A DNA stretch of 64,000 bases from positions 744,001 through 808,000 of the forward strand of contig NZ_RRYI01000001.1 of assembly GCF_003931565.1 (NCBI RefSeq). Reading direction: 5' to 3'. This document shows positions 19,877-27,800 of the stretch, piece after piece. The notes under the pieces are model-generated. The model was not told the origin of the DNA. It saw only the letters and a program-made list of their open reading frames with translations, and did no database searches. Every line of letters begins with the position of its first letter. The first letter of the stretch is position 1. Origin of the DNA: Caulobacter sp. 602-1 (GTDB lineage Bacteria > Pseudomonadota > Alphaproteobacteria > Caulobacterales > Caulobacteraceae). The position numbers were made by a program, and so were the translations under genes.

Positions 19877-20617
19877 ATGACTCAGCAGACTTCGAAGGTG
19901 GCGCTGGTGACCGGCGCCTCGGGCGGCATCGGCGCGGAAACCGCCCGGCGCCTGGCCCGCGACGGCTTCGCGGTGATCGTCAACTACGCCGGGAACGCCG
20001 CGCCGGCCGAACAGGTGGCGCGCGAGATCGAGGCCGCCGGCGGCAAGGCCGTCGTGGCCCAGGCCGACGTCAGCGACCCCGCCGCCGTCCGGCGCCTGTT
20101 CGACAGCGCCGAGGCGGCGTTCGGCGGCGTCGACGTGGTGGTCAACAACGCCGGGATCATGAAGCTGGCCAACATCGCCGACGCCGACGACGCTCTGTTC
20201 GACCAGACCCTCGCGGTGAACCTGAAGGGCGTCTTCAACGTCCTGCGCGAGGCCGCCCGCCGCCTGCGCGACGGCGGCCGGATCATCAGCCTGTCGTCCA
20301 GCGTGGTCGGCCTGCTGCCGCCCGGCTACGGCGTCTATGCCGCCAGCAAGGCCGCGGTCGAGACGATGAGCGCCATCCTGGCCAAGGAGCTGCGCGGCCG
20401 GAACATCACGGTCAACGCGATCGCCCCCGGACCGACGGCGACCAAGCTCTTCCTGGACGGCAAGCCCGCCGAGGTGATCGAGCGCCTGTCCAAGGCCGCC
20501 CCGCTCGAGCGCCTGGGCCAGCCGGACGATATCGCCGGGAGCATCGCCTTCCTGGCCGGTCCGGACGGCGCCTGGGTCAACGGCCAGGTCCTGCGCGTCA
20601 ACGGCGGCATCGTCTGA
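19877..20617 (+). CDS. SDR family oxidoreductase (FabG-like)
   Basis: A 246-residue classical short-chain dehydrogenase. It shows the cofactor motif TGASGGIGAETA at about residues 13-24, NNAG at about 89-92, catalytic Ser in ISLSSSVV, and the Y-x-x-x-K pair in YGVYAASKAAVE. The C-terminal IAFLAGPDGAWVNGQVLRVNGG is typical. The NADP preference and the substrate are unknown. It is divergent from LysR and lies 14 bases before a second SDR gene, so the two are probably co-transcribed. Confidence 0.93.
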   Translation: MTQQTSKVALVTGASGGIGAETARRLARDGFAVIVNYAGNAAPAEQVAREIEAAGGKAVVAQADVSDPAAVRRLFDSAEAAFGGVDVVVNNAGIMKLANIADADDALFDQTLAVNLKGVFNVLREAARRLRDGGRIISLSSSVVGLLPPGYGVYAASKAAVETMSAILAKELRGRNITVNAIAPGPTATKLFLDGKPAEVIERLSKAAPLERLGQPDDIAGSIAFLAGPDGAWVNGQVLRVNGGIV

Positions 20618-20631
20618 GGGAGGATCGGATC

Positions 20632-21525
20632 ATGGAAAAGCAAGTCATCCTCGTCACCGGCGCCTCCTCGGGCTTCGGGGCGCTCACCGCCCGCGCCCTG
20701 GCCGACGCCGGCCACACGGTCTACGCCTCGATGCGCGAGACGGCGGGCCGCAACGCCGCCCAGGCGTCGGCCGCCGCCGACTACGCCCAGGCCCGCGGCG
20801 TCGACCTGCGCACGGTCGAACTGGATGTGACCTCCGAGCCCTCGGTCGAGGCCGCGATCGCCCGGATCGTCGCCGCCGACGGCCGCCTGGATGTCCTCGT
20901 CCACAACGCCGGCCATATGAGCTTCGGCCCGGCCGAGGCCTTCACGCCCGAGCAGTATACGCAGCTGTTCGACGTCAACGTGCTCTCGACCCAGCGGGTC
21001 AATCGCGCCGCCCTGCCGGTGCTGCGCGAGCAGGGCAGGGGCCTGGTGGTCTGGGTGTCGTCCAGCTCGACGCGCGGCGGGACCCCGCCGTTCCTGGCCC
21101 CGTACTTCGCGGCCAAGGCGGCGATGGACAGCCTGGCCGTCTCCTACGCCAGCGAACTGACCCGCTGGGGGATCGAGACCTCGATCATCGTGCCGGGGGC
21201 CTTCACCAAGGGCACCAACCACTTCGCCCACTCCGGCAAGCCGGCGGATGAAGCGATCGCCGAGGCGTACATGAAGGGGCCTTACGCCGGGGTGGCCGAG
21301 GCCGCGCTCAACGGCCTGGCCGCGCTGGAGCCCGCCGACGCCGACGCCGGCGAGGTGGCCAGGGCCATCGCCCGGGTGGTGGACGCGCCCTTCGGCCGAC
21401 GTCCGTTCCGGGTGCACATCGACCCGTCGCAGGACGGCGCGGAGATCGTCAACGGCGTGGCGGATCGCGTGCGGGCGGAGATGTTCCGGCGGATCGGGCT
21501 GGAGGATCTGCTGACGGTGAAGTGA
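20632..21525 (+). CDS. SDR family oxidoreductase
   Basis: A 297-residue short-chain dehydrogenase with TGASSGFGALTA near the N-terminus, NAGH, catalytic Ser in VWVSSSSTRGG and YFAAKAAMD providing the Y-x-x-x-K pair. The C-terminus is extended relative to FabG, as in the retinol-dehydrogenase-like SDR group. The reading frame is open far upstream through the other SDR gene; the ATG at 20632 after GGGAGGATC is the evident start. It is the second gene of the LysR-linked pair. Confidence 0.92.
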   Translation: MEKQVILVTGASSGFGALTARALADAGHTVYASMRETAGRNAAQASAAADYAQARGVDLRTVELDVTSEPSVEAAIARIVAADGRLDVLVHNAGHMSFGPAEAFTPEQYTQLFDVNVLSTQRVNRAALPVLREQGRGLVVWVSSSSTRGGTPPFLAPYFAAKAAMDSLAVSYASELTRWGIETSIIVPGAFTKGTNHFAHSGKPADEAIAEAYMKGPYAGVAEAALNGLAALEPADADAGEVARAIARVVDAPFGRRPFRVHIDPSQDGAEIVNGVADRVRAEMFRRIGLEDLLTVK

Positions 21526-21562
21526 TCCCGTCCGCCGCAAGGGGAGTGGGTCTTGGTCGTAT

Positions 21563-21940
21563 CTAGTAGTTCCCCAGGCTCAGGATGTTCCCATCCGGGT
21601 CCTTGAACCACACCACGCGCATTCCGCCGGCCACGTGGACGTCGCCGTCGTGGCCCATCCCCGGCAGGTCGTAGCGTTCGAACACCACGCCGCGGTCCCT
21701 CAGCATCTCAACCGCGGCGTCGAAGGTGTCCCCCAGCGCCCAGGTCAGGACGGTGGCCTTGTTGCCGCCGGCGAACTGCGACTCGTAGACCAGCACCAGC
21801 GACTTGCCGGCCTGGAAGGCCTGGACGTTGGACTGGTCGGAGGGCAGGGGCTTCAGGCCCAGGATCTCTTCATAGAACGGCCGCGCGACCGTCAGGTCCC
21901 TAACCGCCACCGTCGCCTGGGCGTCCTGGTCGCCGAGCAT
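21563..21940 (-). CDS. VOC family (glyoxalase/bleomycin resistance-like) protein
   Basis: A 125-residue single-domain vicinal-oxygen-chelate protein: VAVRDLTVARPFYEEILGL at the start, a central VLTWALGD, and the closing WFKDPDGNILSL that provides the typical C-terminal Glu/Asp ligand region. Function in this family ranges from lyases to antibiotic binding. The start at MLGDQDA is chosen over an upstream one because the added residues run into the operator region of the divergent PadR gene. Confidence 0.85.
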   Translation of the reverse strand: MLGDQDAQATVAVRDLTVARPFYEEILGLKPLPSDQSNVQAFQAGKSLVLVYESQFAGGNKATVLTWALGDTFDAAVEMLRDRGVVFERYDLPGMGHDGDVHVAGGMRVVWFKDPDGNILSLGNY

Positions 21941-22017
21941 TCGAAAACTCCGTCTGACTTGCCGGAGAAAAGCGTGAAGCCGAACGGCGTTCCGCATCTG
22001 TTGACTCACGCCTTTCC

Positions 22018-22070
22018 TGTGTGTCACACAGTGTGTATCGCACACCATGTGCCACACACTATGCGACGCA
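22018..22070. promoter_or_regulatory. GTGTG/CACAC repeat array upstream of padR-like gene
   Basis: The 60 bases before the PadR-family start are dominated by GTGTG and CACAC words. They include a perfect palindrome TGTGTG-T-CACACA (22018-22030) and GTGTG-N5-CACAC (22031-22045), followed by further CACAC copies. PadR regulators bind inverted repeats near their own start, so this is a good operator candidate. Confidence 0.5.
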
Positions 22071-22076
22071 CACCCC

Positions 22077-22406
22077 ATGCCCACCGATACGGACATCTTT
22101 GAATCGCTCCGCCTGGAGCTGCGGCGAGGGACCCTGATCCTGGCCGTCCTCGCCCAGCTGCGGGAGGAGCGGTACGGCTACAGCCTGCGCCAGGCCCTTC
22201 AGGCCGTGGGCGTGGAGATCGACGAAGGCGCGCTCTACCCGATGCTGCGCCGGCTGGAGACCCAGGGGCTGCTGGCCAGCGAGTGGCGCGAGGAAGACAA
22301 GCGCAAGAAGCGTTTCTACCAGCTGTCGGACGAGGGAAGGCGCGTGCTGGCCCGCCTCGCCGACGAATGGCGCGCGATCAACGCCGCCCTCGAGCCGCTG
22401 CTGTGA
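22077..22406 (+). CDS. PadR family transcriptional regulator
   Basis: A 109-residue PadR-like winged-helix repressor of the short PadR-s2 class. The core is GTLILAVLAQLREERYGYSLRQAL, EGALYPMLRRLETQGLLASEW and KRKKRFYQLSDEGRRVL. The start at 22077 gives MPTDTDIF. It is followed 32 bases later by a HAAS-domain membrane protein, a pairing widespread in bacteria, so the two probably sense and respond to one stress. Confidence 0.92.
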   Translation: MPTDTDIFESLRLELRRGTLILAVLAQLREERYGYSLRQALQAVGVEIDEGALYPMLRRLETQGLLASEWREEDKRKKRFYQLSDEGRRVLARLADEWRAINAALEPLL

Positions 22407-22438
22407 GCGCGGCCTCTCATTTCCAAGGGGACAAGACC

Positions 22439-23410
22439 ATGAGCGATCTGATCGATCGTTACCTGGCGGCCGTGGCCGCCCTGCTGCCGAAGGCCCAGCG
22501 CCAAGACATCGCCGCCGAGCTGCGCGACCTGATCATGAACCGCGTCGAGGAGACGGAAGGGCGTCTCGGCCGGCGGCTCGACAAGCGCGAGACCGAGGAC
22601 CTGCTGCGCGAGATCGGCCATCCGATCGCCGTGGCCGGACGCTATGGTCCGCGCCAGTCGCTGATCGGACCGGAGCTCTATCCGTTCTGGGAGTTCGCGG
22701 TGAAGGTGATGCTGGTCATCGCCGCCATGGCCACCTTCATCCCCGGCGGCGTGCTGCTGGTGATCGGCGACGCCGACGCCCATCGGATAGGCGGCCTGTT
22801 CGGCGACTTCGTCTCGCTCGCCTTCAGCCTGGTTGGCGTGGCCACCCTCGTCGGGGCCGCGATCGAGCGCGGCTGGATCAAGGTCGACGAGTTCGCCAAG
22901 TGGAAGGTCGCCGACCTGCCGCATATCCCGCGCGGCAGGCCCCTGTTCGCCAAGAGCCGTTTCGACGCCGTGTTCGAGCTGGCGGCCCTGGCGCTGTTCG
23001 TCGGCTGGTGGACCGGCGCGATGAAGTTCCCGATCGGGGCCATGTTCGACGCCGGCCGCGGCGACCTCAAGGTCATCCTGGCTCCGGTGCTCACCACGTT
23101 CTACTGGCCGATCCTGGTCCTGGCGCTGCTGCAGATGGTCTCGGCCGCCATCACGGTGATCCGGCCCGGCGCGGTGCGCGCCCGGGCCGCCGCCGAGATC
23201 GTCTGCGCCCTGGGCGGCGTGGCCCTGGTCGCCGTGCTCTGGCCGGCCCAGCCGCTCATCGTCTTCCAGGCTCCGGAGGGCGCCTATGCCGCGCTGGGCA
23301 ACCTGCGGCGCAGTGTCGACCTCTCCATCCAGGTGATCCTGGTGGTGATGGCGGCGATCAGTCTGACGACCCTGGCCGTCAACGCCTGGCGCCTGGCGCG
23401 GGGGCGCTAG
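22439..23410 (+). CDS. HAAS domain membrane protein
   Basis: A 323-residue integral membrane protein. The N-terminal about 65 residues form the HAAS (DUF1700-like) alpha-helical domain, with AAELRDLIMNRVEE and the LLREIGHP hallmark. At least five or six hydrophobic segments follow (about 82-105, 120-140, 180-200, 215-240, 255-275 and 295-318). HAAS proteins accompany PadR regulators. The partner regulator gene lies directly upstream in the same operon. Confidence 0.88.
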   Translation: MSDLIDRYLAAVAALLPKAQRQDIAAELRDLIMNRVEETEGRLGRRLDKRETEDLLREIGHPIAVAGRYGPRQSLIGPELYPFWEFAVKVMLVIAAMATFIPGGVLLVIGDADAHRIGGLFGDFVSLAFSLVGVATLVGAAIERGWIKVDEFAKWKVADLPHIPRGRPLFAKSRFDAVFELAALALFVGWWTGAMKFPIGAMFDAGRGDLKVILAPVLTTFYWPILVLALLQMVSAAITVIRPGAVRARAAAEIVCALGGVALVAVLWPAQPLIVFQAPEGAYAALGNLRRSVDLSIQVILVVMAAISLTTLAVNAWRLARGR

Positions 23411-23851
23411 GCGGTGATTTCGAAAGGGCGGTTCGGAGGGTGGAAAGCTCCGTGTTCAGAGTCTTCGTTCACCGCGAATGTTAAGGTTTATGTCGTCGTC
23501 GAGTAACGATGCGGCGCCGCCGAAGACGGTTCAGAAATCGGCGAACACAGGTGCGACAAGGCGTTTCCATCCACAAAAAAACGCCGCTCGCGGTCGTCCA
23601 GCTTCTCGCGATGATTCAAGGCGTTAACAATTCAACTGTGCGACTTCTGAGCGCAGGAGCCATGTTGCGGTGCGGCAAGTGCTTGCGAGTCGGTCACGGA
23701 TACGTCATAAGCCGCAACAAGCAGGACCTTGGCCACATCGTGATACGGCCGGGTCTCCGCTTCGAAGCGCTCCCCGCAGTGGATTTACCGGGGGTTTCGG
23801 GGCGGTTTTTGTCGGGGGGCCCGAGCGCCCTCGCCGCGCAGGACACGAGTT
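23411..23851. other. Long intergenic region before the SleB-type hydrolase gene
   Basis: A 441-base gap without a convincing gene. It has noticeably lower GC than its surroundings, with A/T-rich words (for example TTAAGG at 23481, CACAAAAAAACGCC at about 23572, GTTAACAATTCAAC at 23623) and one GANTC site at 23613. No TTAA-N7-TTAA pair was found. It probably holds the promoter and a long leader of the downstream TTG-started gene; a small RNA cannot be ruled out. Confidence 0.45.
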
Positions 23852-25042
23852 TTGTATATCAAGTCGCAGACGCGCGCGGACGCGCGCGGGCTGGTCGGCG
23901 CCGTATTGGTCGGATCCATCACGGGTCTGGCCCTGGGCGGCGTTTACCTTCTGGGTGGCCTGGCCCAATCGGCCTCCACCCACGCCCGCGTCGCCCGATT
24001 GGCGGAAGGCGCTTCGGGGAACTTCTCCGACGCGGCGATGCTCAGCGCTTCTACGCGTATGGACCCCGGCGCCCTCGCCGTGGCCAAGCGTCATGATCCC
24101 TATCTCTTCGCCGCGGTCGAACGCAGCGGCCGTCAGACCCAGCAGCTCGCCGCCCGCCTCGAAGGCGCCGGCTCCAGCCTGATGCCCGGCCAGAGCGGCC
24201 GCACCGGTCCGCTGATGCTCCGCGCCAGCTTCGGCAACGCCTTCAACGTCGGGGGCAGCACGCCGTTCCAGTTGGGCAACGCCCTGGAGAGCTCGCGCGA
24301 GCTCGAATGCCTGGCCGACGCCGTCTATTACGAAGCGCGTGGCGAGACCCCCAGCGGCCAGGCGGCCGTGGCCCAGGTGGTGATGAACCGCGTGCGCCAT
24401 CCGGCCTTTCCGAAGTCGATTTGCGGCGTGGTCTTCCAAGGCGCCTACAACCGCACGGGCTGCCAGTTCAGCTTCGCCTGCGACGGCTCGATGCGCCGCG
24501 CCCGCGACGTCGGCGCCTGGGCCCGGGCCCGCAAGGTCGCCTCGCGCACCCTGGCCGGCACGATCCAGAGCGAGGTCGGTTTGGCCACGCACTTCCACAC
24601 GATCAATGTCTCGCCCGGCTGGGGGCCGCGCCTGCTGCGCGTCGCCCAGGTCGGCATGCACATCTTCTATCGCTTCGGTCGTGGAGGCGCCTCGAGCTTC
24701 GCGCCGTCGCGCCTGCCCAGCGTCGATGATATCGCCCCGTCCGAGATCGCCAGCCTGACCGCCGATGGTCGTCCGCCGGTGGTCTACGCCGCCAGCGCCC
24801 TGGGTCGCCTCGAGCCCGCCTCGACGACCGCTCCGGGCATGGGCGGTCCGGTCGGCGCGGCGGTGACCGAACCGGCTTCGGCGCCGATCGCCACGGGCGC
24901 CAAGACCACGCCGGCCTCGGCGATGTCGATCAAGGCTCCGGCGACCGCGGCCTCCACCAAGGCGATCCCGGTCTCGTCCGACCGCGCGCCGCTGGAAGGC
25001 CTCAAGACGACAGTAGGGGCCGGGAGCGGAGCTGCTTCCTGA
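23852..25042 (+). CDS. Cell wall hydrolase, SleB type
   Basis: A 396-residue envelope protein with a SleB/Hydrolase_2 catalytic domain at about residues 148-265. Diagnostic parts are ECLADAVYYEARGE, with the catalytic Glu, then AVAQVVMNRVRHPAFP, SICGVVFQG and CQFSFACDG. Residues 13-37 form a membrane anchor. The C-terminal about 110 residues are Ala/Pro/Thr-rich and probably disordered. The enzyme would cleave peptidoglycan glycan strands (SleB-like lytic transglycosylase). The only plausible start in frame is TTG, which suggests weak translation. Its 3' end overlaps the convergent SDR gene by 41 bases. Confidence 0.85.
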   Translation: MYIKSQTRADARGLVGAVLVGSITGLALGGVYLLGGLAQSASTHARVARLAEGASGNFSDAAMLSASTRMDPGALAVAKRHDPYLFAAVERSGRQTQQLAARLEGAGSSLMPGQSGRTGPLMLRASFGNAFNVGGSTPFQLGNALESSRELECLADAVYYEARGETPSGQAAVAQVVMNRVRHPAFPKSICGVVFQGAYNRTGCQFSFACDGSMRRARDVGAWARARKVASRTLAGTIQSEVGLATHFHTINVSPGWGPRLLRVAQVGMHIFYRFGRGGASSFAPSRLPSVDDIAPSEIASLTADGRPPVVYAASALGRLEPASTTAPGMGGPVGAAVTEPASAPIATGAKTTPASAMSIKAPATAASTKAIPVSSDRAPLEGLKTTVGAGSGAAS

Positions 25043-25802
25043 CGGTGTTGGGCATGTGGCTGGTGGCGAAGCGCATCTGCTTCGCCCGCTTGCCCACGAA
25101 GTAGTGCAACTGCTTGCCGTGGGCGGCGTCCCAGACCGCCTGGGCGGCGTCCTCCACGGGATAGACCTCCAGGCCGCCGGCGCGCAGGGCGTCGGCCATG
25201 TGCTCGTTTGAGCCCGAAGCCCCGGCGTTCAGGATCGGCGTCTCGACGAACCACGGCATGACGCAGGCGACGCTGACGCCGTGCCGGGCGTATTCGATGT
25301 CCAGGGCTTCGGACAGGCCGCGCACCGCGAACTTGGTGGCCGAATAGACCGCCAGCTTCGGCGAGCCGTAAAGCCCCGCGCACGAGGCGACATTGATCAG
25401 CCGCCCGCCGGCAACCTTCAGCAGCGGCAGGCCCGCCCGCGCGCCGTTGACCACGCCCTTGATGTTGACGTCGATCTGGATGTCGCAGTCGGCGTCGGAC
25501 AGATCCTCCAGGACCCCGAACCGCGCGACGCCGGCGTTGTTCAGCAGGACGTCGGCCTTGCCCCCCGTTTCCTTGCCGAATTCGCCCAGGGCGTTGGCCC
25601 AGCCGTCGCGGTCGCGGACGTCCAGCGGATGGAGGGAGCCGTTGTCTGGTCCGATGGCCAGCAGGGCGGCCTTCAGCCCGGCCTTGTCGATGTCAGACAG
25701 CCCGATGAACCACCCGGCGCTGGCGAAGCGCTTGGCGCAGGCCAGGCCGATGCCGCTGGCGGCCCCGGTGATAAAGATGCTCTTGCGACCATTGGCCGGC
25801 AT
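25002..25802 (-). CDS. SDR family oxidoreductase
   Basis: A 266-residue short-chain dehydrogenase starting MPANGRK. It has TGAASGIGLACAKRF near the N-terminus, NNAG, INVASCAGLYG with the catalytic Ser, and YSATKFAVRGL with the Y-x-x-x-K pair. The subgroup resembles the SDR genes that Caulobacter carries for aliphatic or aromatic alcohols; the substrate is unknown. The last 41 bases overlap the convergent wall hydrolase gene. Confidence 0.9.
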   Translation of the reverse strand: MPANGRKSIFITGAASGIGLACAKRFASAGWFIGLSDIDKAGLKAALLAIGPDNGSLHPLDVRDRDGWANALGEFGKETGGKADVLLNNAGVARFGVLEDLSDADCDIQIDVNIKGVVNGARAGLPLLKVAGGRLINVASCAGLYGSPKLAVYSATKFAVRGLSEALDIEYARHGVSVACVMPWFVETPILNAGASGSNEHMADALRAGGLEVYPVEDAAQAVWDAAHGKQLHYFVGKRAKQMRFATSHMPNTVRKQLRSRPLLSS

Positions 25803-25879
25803 GTCGACGCCCTCCCGTATCATTGTTATCAATGATCAGAAGGCTAGGCGCGCGATGGGTCAAGGTGCGCCGAAGAAGA

Positions 25880-25990
25880 TCTCTCCCGCGACGCGGGGAA
25901 GGCGGCCCGGAGGGCGGGAGGGGCGAGCGCGACCAACGTCCAGCTCGCACTCGGCCGCTCCGCGACAGCGCCCCCGCATCGCGGGAGGCC
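25880..25990. repeat. GC-rich palindromic intergenic repeat
   Basis: Related to the elements at 12401 and 31391. It has CTCTCCCGCGACGCGGGGA at the left, GCGGCCCGGAGGGCGGGAGGGGCGAGCG in the middle and CGGCCGCTCCGCGACAGCGCCCCCGCATCGCGGGAGG at the right. The two ends can pair with each other or fold separately. It lies just after the YegP-like gene's stop on that gene's downstream side. Confidence 0.6.
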
Positions 25991-25994
25991 TCTA

Positions 25995-26180
25995 TCAGTC
26001 GGCCAGCGTCTGGTCGTCGATCTCGGCCCCCGGGCCGTTCTTCAGGATCGACTCGATGGCGTTCTTGGCCGAGGCCTTCGCCGAATAGCCTTCGGTCCAG
26101 AAGATGCTCTCGCCGTTGTAGGTGAAATAGGCGACGAACTCGCCCGCCTTGTTCTTCTTGATCACAAACTTATGGGCCAT
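25995..26180 (-). CDS. YegP/DUF1508 family protein
   Basis: A 61-residue single-repeat DUF1508 protein. The core is FVIKKNKAGEFVAYFTYNGESIFWTEGYSAKASAKNAIESI, close to the standard F-x-L/I-K...GE.....L/I.....EGY.S...A.N.I.S pattern. E. coli YegP has two such repeats; single-repeat forms are common in alphaproteobacteria. Function unknown, cytoplasmic. The Met at 26180 (MAHKFVI) gives the normal family start. Confidence 0.9.
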   Translation of the reverse strand: MAHKFVIKKNKAGEFVAYFTYNGESIFWTEGYSAKASAKNAIESILKNGPGAEIDDQTLAD

Positions 26181-26334
26181 GGGCTTTCTCCTGGAAAAGA
26201 TCGAGAGGTCGTCGGCCCCACCGACGCGGGGACGGTCGCCTTGTCGACCTTTGCTGTCAATCGCGACGTTGTCACGACTTGCCAGCGTCGCCGCGGCGCC
26301 CCGATGATCCGGGCCTCTTCCCCGTGAGTCCGCC

Positions 26335-26889
26335 ATGTCCCAGGAACGCCTCGACCAGCTGTCCCGCGAACTGCTGAACCGGCCCTATGGCGAACTGGCC
26401 GAGGTGCAGCGGCGGGTCATCGACCTGATCCTGCACGAGGCGCCGTCGGAAAAACCCGGCGAGGACGAGGACTCCACCTTCTGGACGCGGCTGGCCGACA
26501 GGGTCGCGGCGGTCGGCGGCTCGTGGGGCTTCATCGGCGGCTTCGGTCTGGCGCTGGTGCTGTGGATGGGTGTCAACCTGCTGCTGACTCCGTTCAAGCA
26601 CGCCTTCGACCCCTATCCGTTCATCTTCCTCAACCTGCTGCTGTCGACCCTGGCGGCCATCCAGGCGCCGGTGATCATGATGAGCCAGAACCGCCAGGCG
26701 GCGAAGGACCGCCAGACGGCCGAGCACGACTACGCCGTCAACCTGCGCGCCGAACTGGAGATCATGCGGGTGATCGACAAGCTGGACGCCTTGCGCAGCG
26801 AGGAGCTGATGGTCCTGTGCCGCGAACACGCCGCGCGGCTGGAGGAGCTGCAGGGCGAGGTCGCCCGGCTGAGGACCGAGCGCTCATGA
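26335..26889 (+). CDS. DUF1003 membrane protein
   Basis: A 184-residue inner-membrane protein of the DUF1003 family. Two membrane helices are visible: GSWGFIGGFGLALVLWMGVNLL (about 61-82) and the segment around FIFLNLLLSTLAAIQAP (about 95-115), followed by the hallmark MMSQNRQAAKDR and a coiled-coil C-terminus. Function is unknown. It overlaps the next gene by four bases (ATGA), so the two are co-translated. Confidence 0.9.
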   Translation: MSQERLDQLSRELLNRPYGELAEVQRRVIDLILHEAPSEKPGEDEDSTFWTRLADRVAAVGGSWGFIGGFGLALVLWMGVNLLLTPFKHAFDPYPFIFLNLLLSTLAAIQAPVIMMSQNRQAAKDRQTAEHDYAVNLRAELEIMRVIDKLDALRSEELMVLCREHAARLEELQGEVARLRTERS

Positions 26890-27797
26890 GCCTGACCCTC
26901 GTCACCGCCCAGTTCGCGGTGTCGGCGGACATCGACGCCAACCTCGCGGCCATCGAACGGCTGATGCGGCGGGCCCGGCACGCCGGCGCCGACGTCGCGC
27001 ATTTTCCGGAGGCGGCGCTGTCGGGCTATGCCGGCGTGGACTTCGCGAGTTTCGACGGCTTCGACTGGGCGCGCCTGGAGGCCGCCACGCGGCGGATCAT
27101 GGCGCTGGCCGGCGAGCTTGGGCTCTGGGTCGTCATCGGCTCGGCGCATCGGCTGAGCGAGGGGCGCAGGCCGCACAACTGCGCCTATGTCATCGACGCC
27201 GGCGGCGCGCTGGTCGACCGCTACGACAAGCGCTTCTGCGCCGGCGACGCGGCGGGGCTGACCGGAGACCTGGCCCATTACACGCCTGGCGACCACTTCG
27301 CGGTGTTCGAGATCGCGGGCGTGCGCTGCGGCGTGCTGATCTGCCACGACTACCGCTATCCGGAGCTCTATCGCGCCTATCATCGCCTCGGCGCGCGGCT
27401 GATGTTCCACGGCTTCCACGCGGGCGGGCTGTCGGACGGGCGGTTCGCGGCCATGGAGGCCGGGGTCGGCGCCCACCGCCTGACCGGCGGGACCACCCTG
27501 CCGGCCATCACCATGCCCGCCGGCATGATCGCGGCCGCCTCCAACAACAACCTGTGGATCAGCTGTCCGAACTCGTCGGCGCCGAGAAGCTGCTGGCCGT
27601 CGTTCTTCGTGCGGCCCGACGGGGTGATCACCGGGGCGCTGGAGGTCGAGACCGAAGGTCTGCTGCTCTCCGAGGTCGAGCTGAGCGCCGACCTCTACGA
27701 CAGCACCATCGCCTGGCGAGACCGGGCGATCGACGGCGTGCTGCATTCGGGCGCGCTGGTCGAGGACCCGCGGTCGAAGGCGCGAACGGCGTTGTGA
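26886..27797 (+). CDS. Carbon-nitrogen hydrolase (nitrilase superfamily)
   Basis: A 303-residue nitrilase-superfamily hydrolase. The Glu-Lys-Cys triad is visible: Glu in HFPEAALSGY (about residue 42), Lys in YDKRFCAG (about 116) and Cys in GVLICHDYRYPEL (about 155). These enzymes hydrolyse amides or nitriles to acids. The subfamily is uncertain; no amine or urea metabolism genes are adjacent. It is coupled to the DUF1003 gene by an ATGA overlap. Confidence 0.88.
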   Translation: MSLTLVTAQFAVSADIDANLAAIERLMRRARHAGADVAHFPEAALSGYAGVDFASFDGFDWARLEAATRRIMALAGELGLWVVIGSAHRLSEGRRPHNCAYVIDAGGALVDRYDKRFCAGDAAGLTGDLAHYTPGDHFAVFEIAGVRCGVLICHDYRYPELYRAYHRLGARLMFHGFHAGGLSDGRFAAMEAGVGAHRLTGGTTLPAITMPAGMIAAASNNNLWISCPNSSAPRSCWPSFFVRPDGVITGALEVETEGLLLSEVELSADLYDSTIAWRDRAIDGVLHSGALVEDPRSKARTAL

Positions 27798-27800
27798 CGC

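Noticed and set aside
23509..24096. Possible gene covering the gap before the SleB-type hydrolase
   Set aside because: The frame begins with poly-Arg, lacks motifs, has no ribosome site and runs out of frame into the hydrolase gene.
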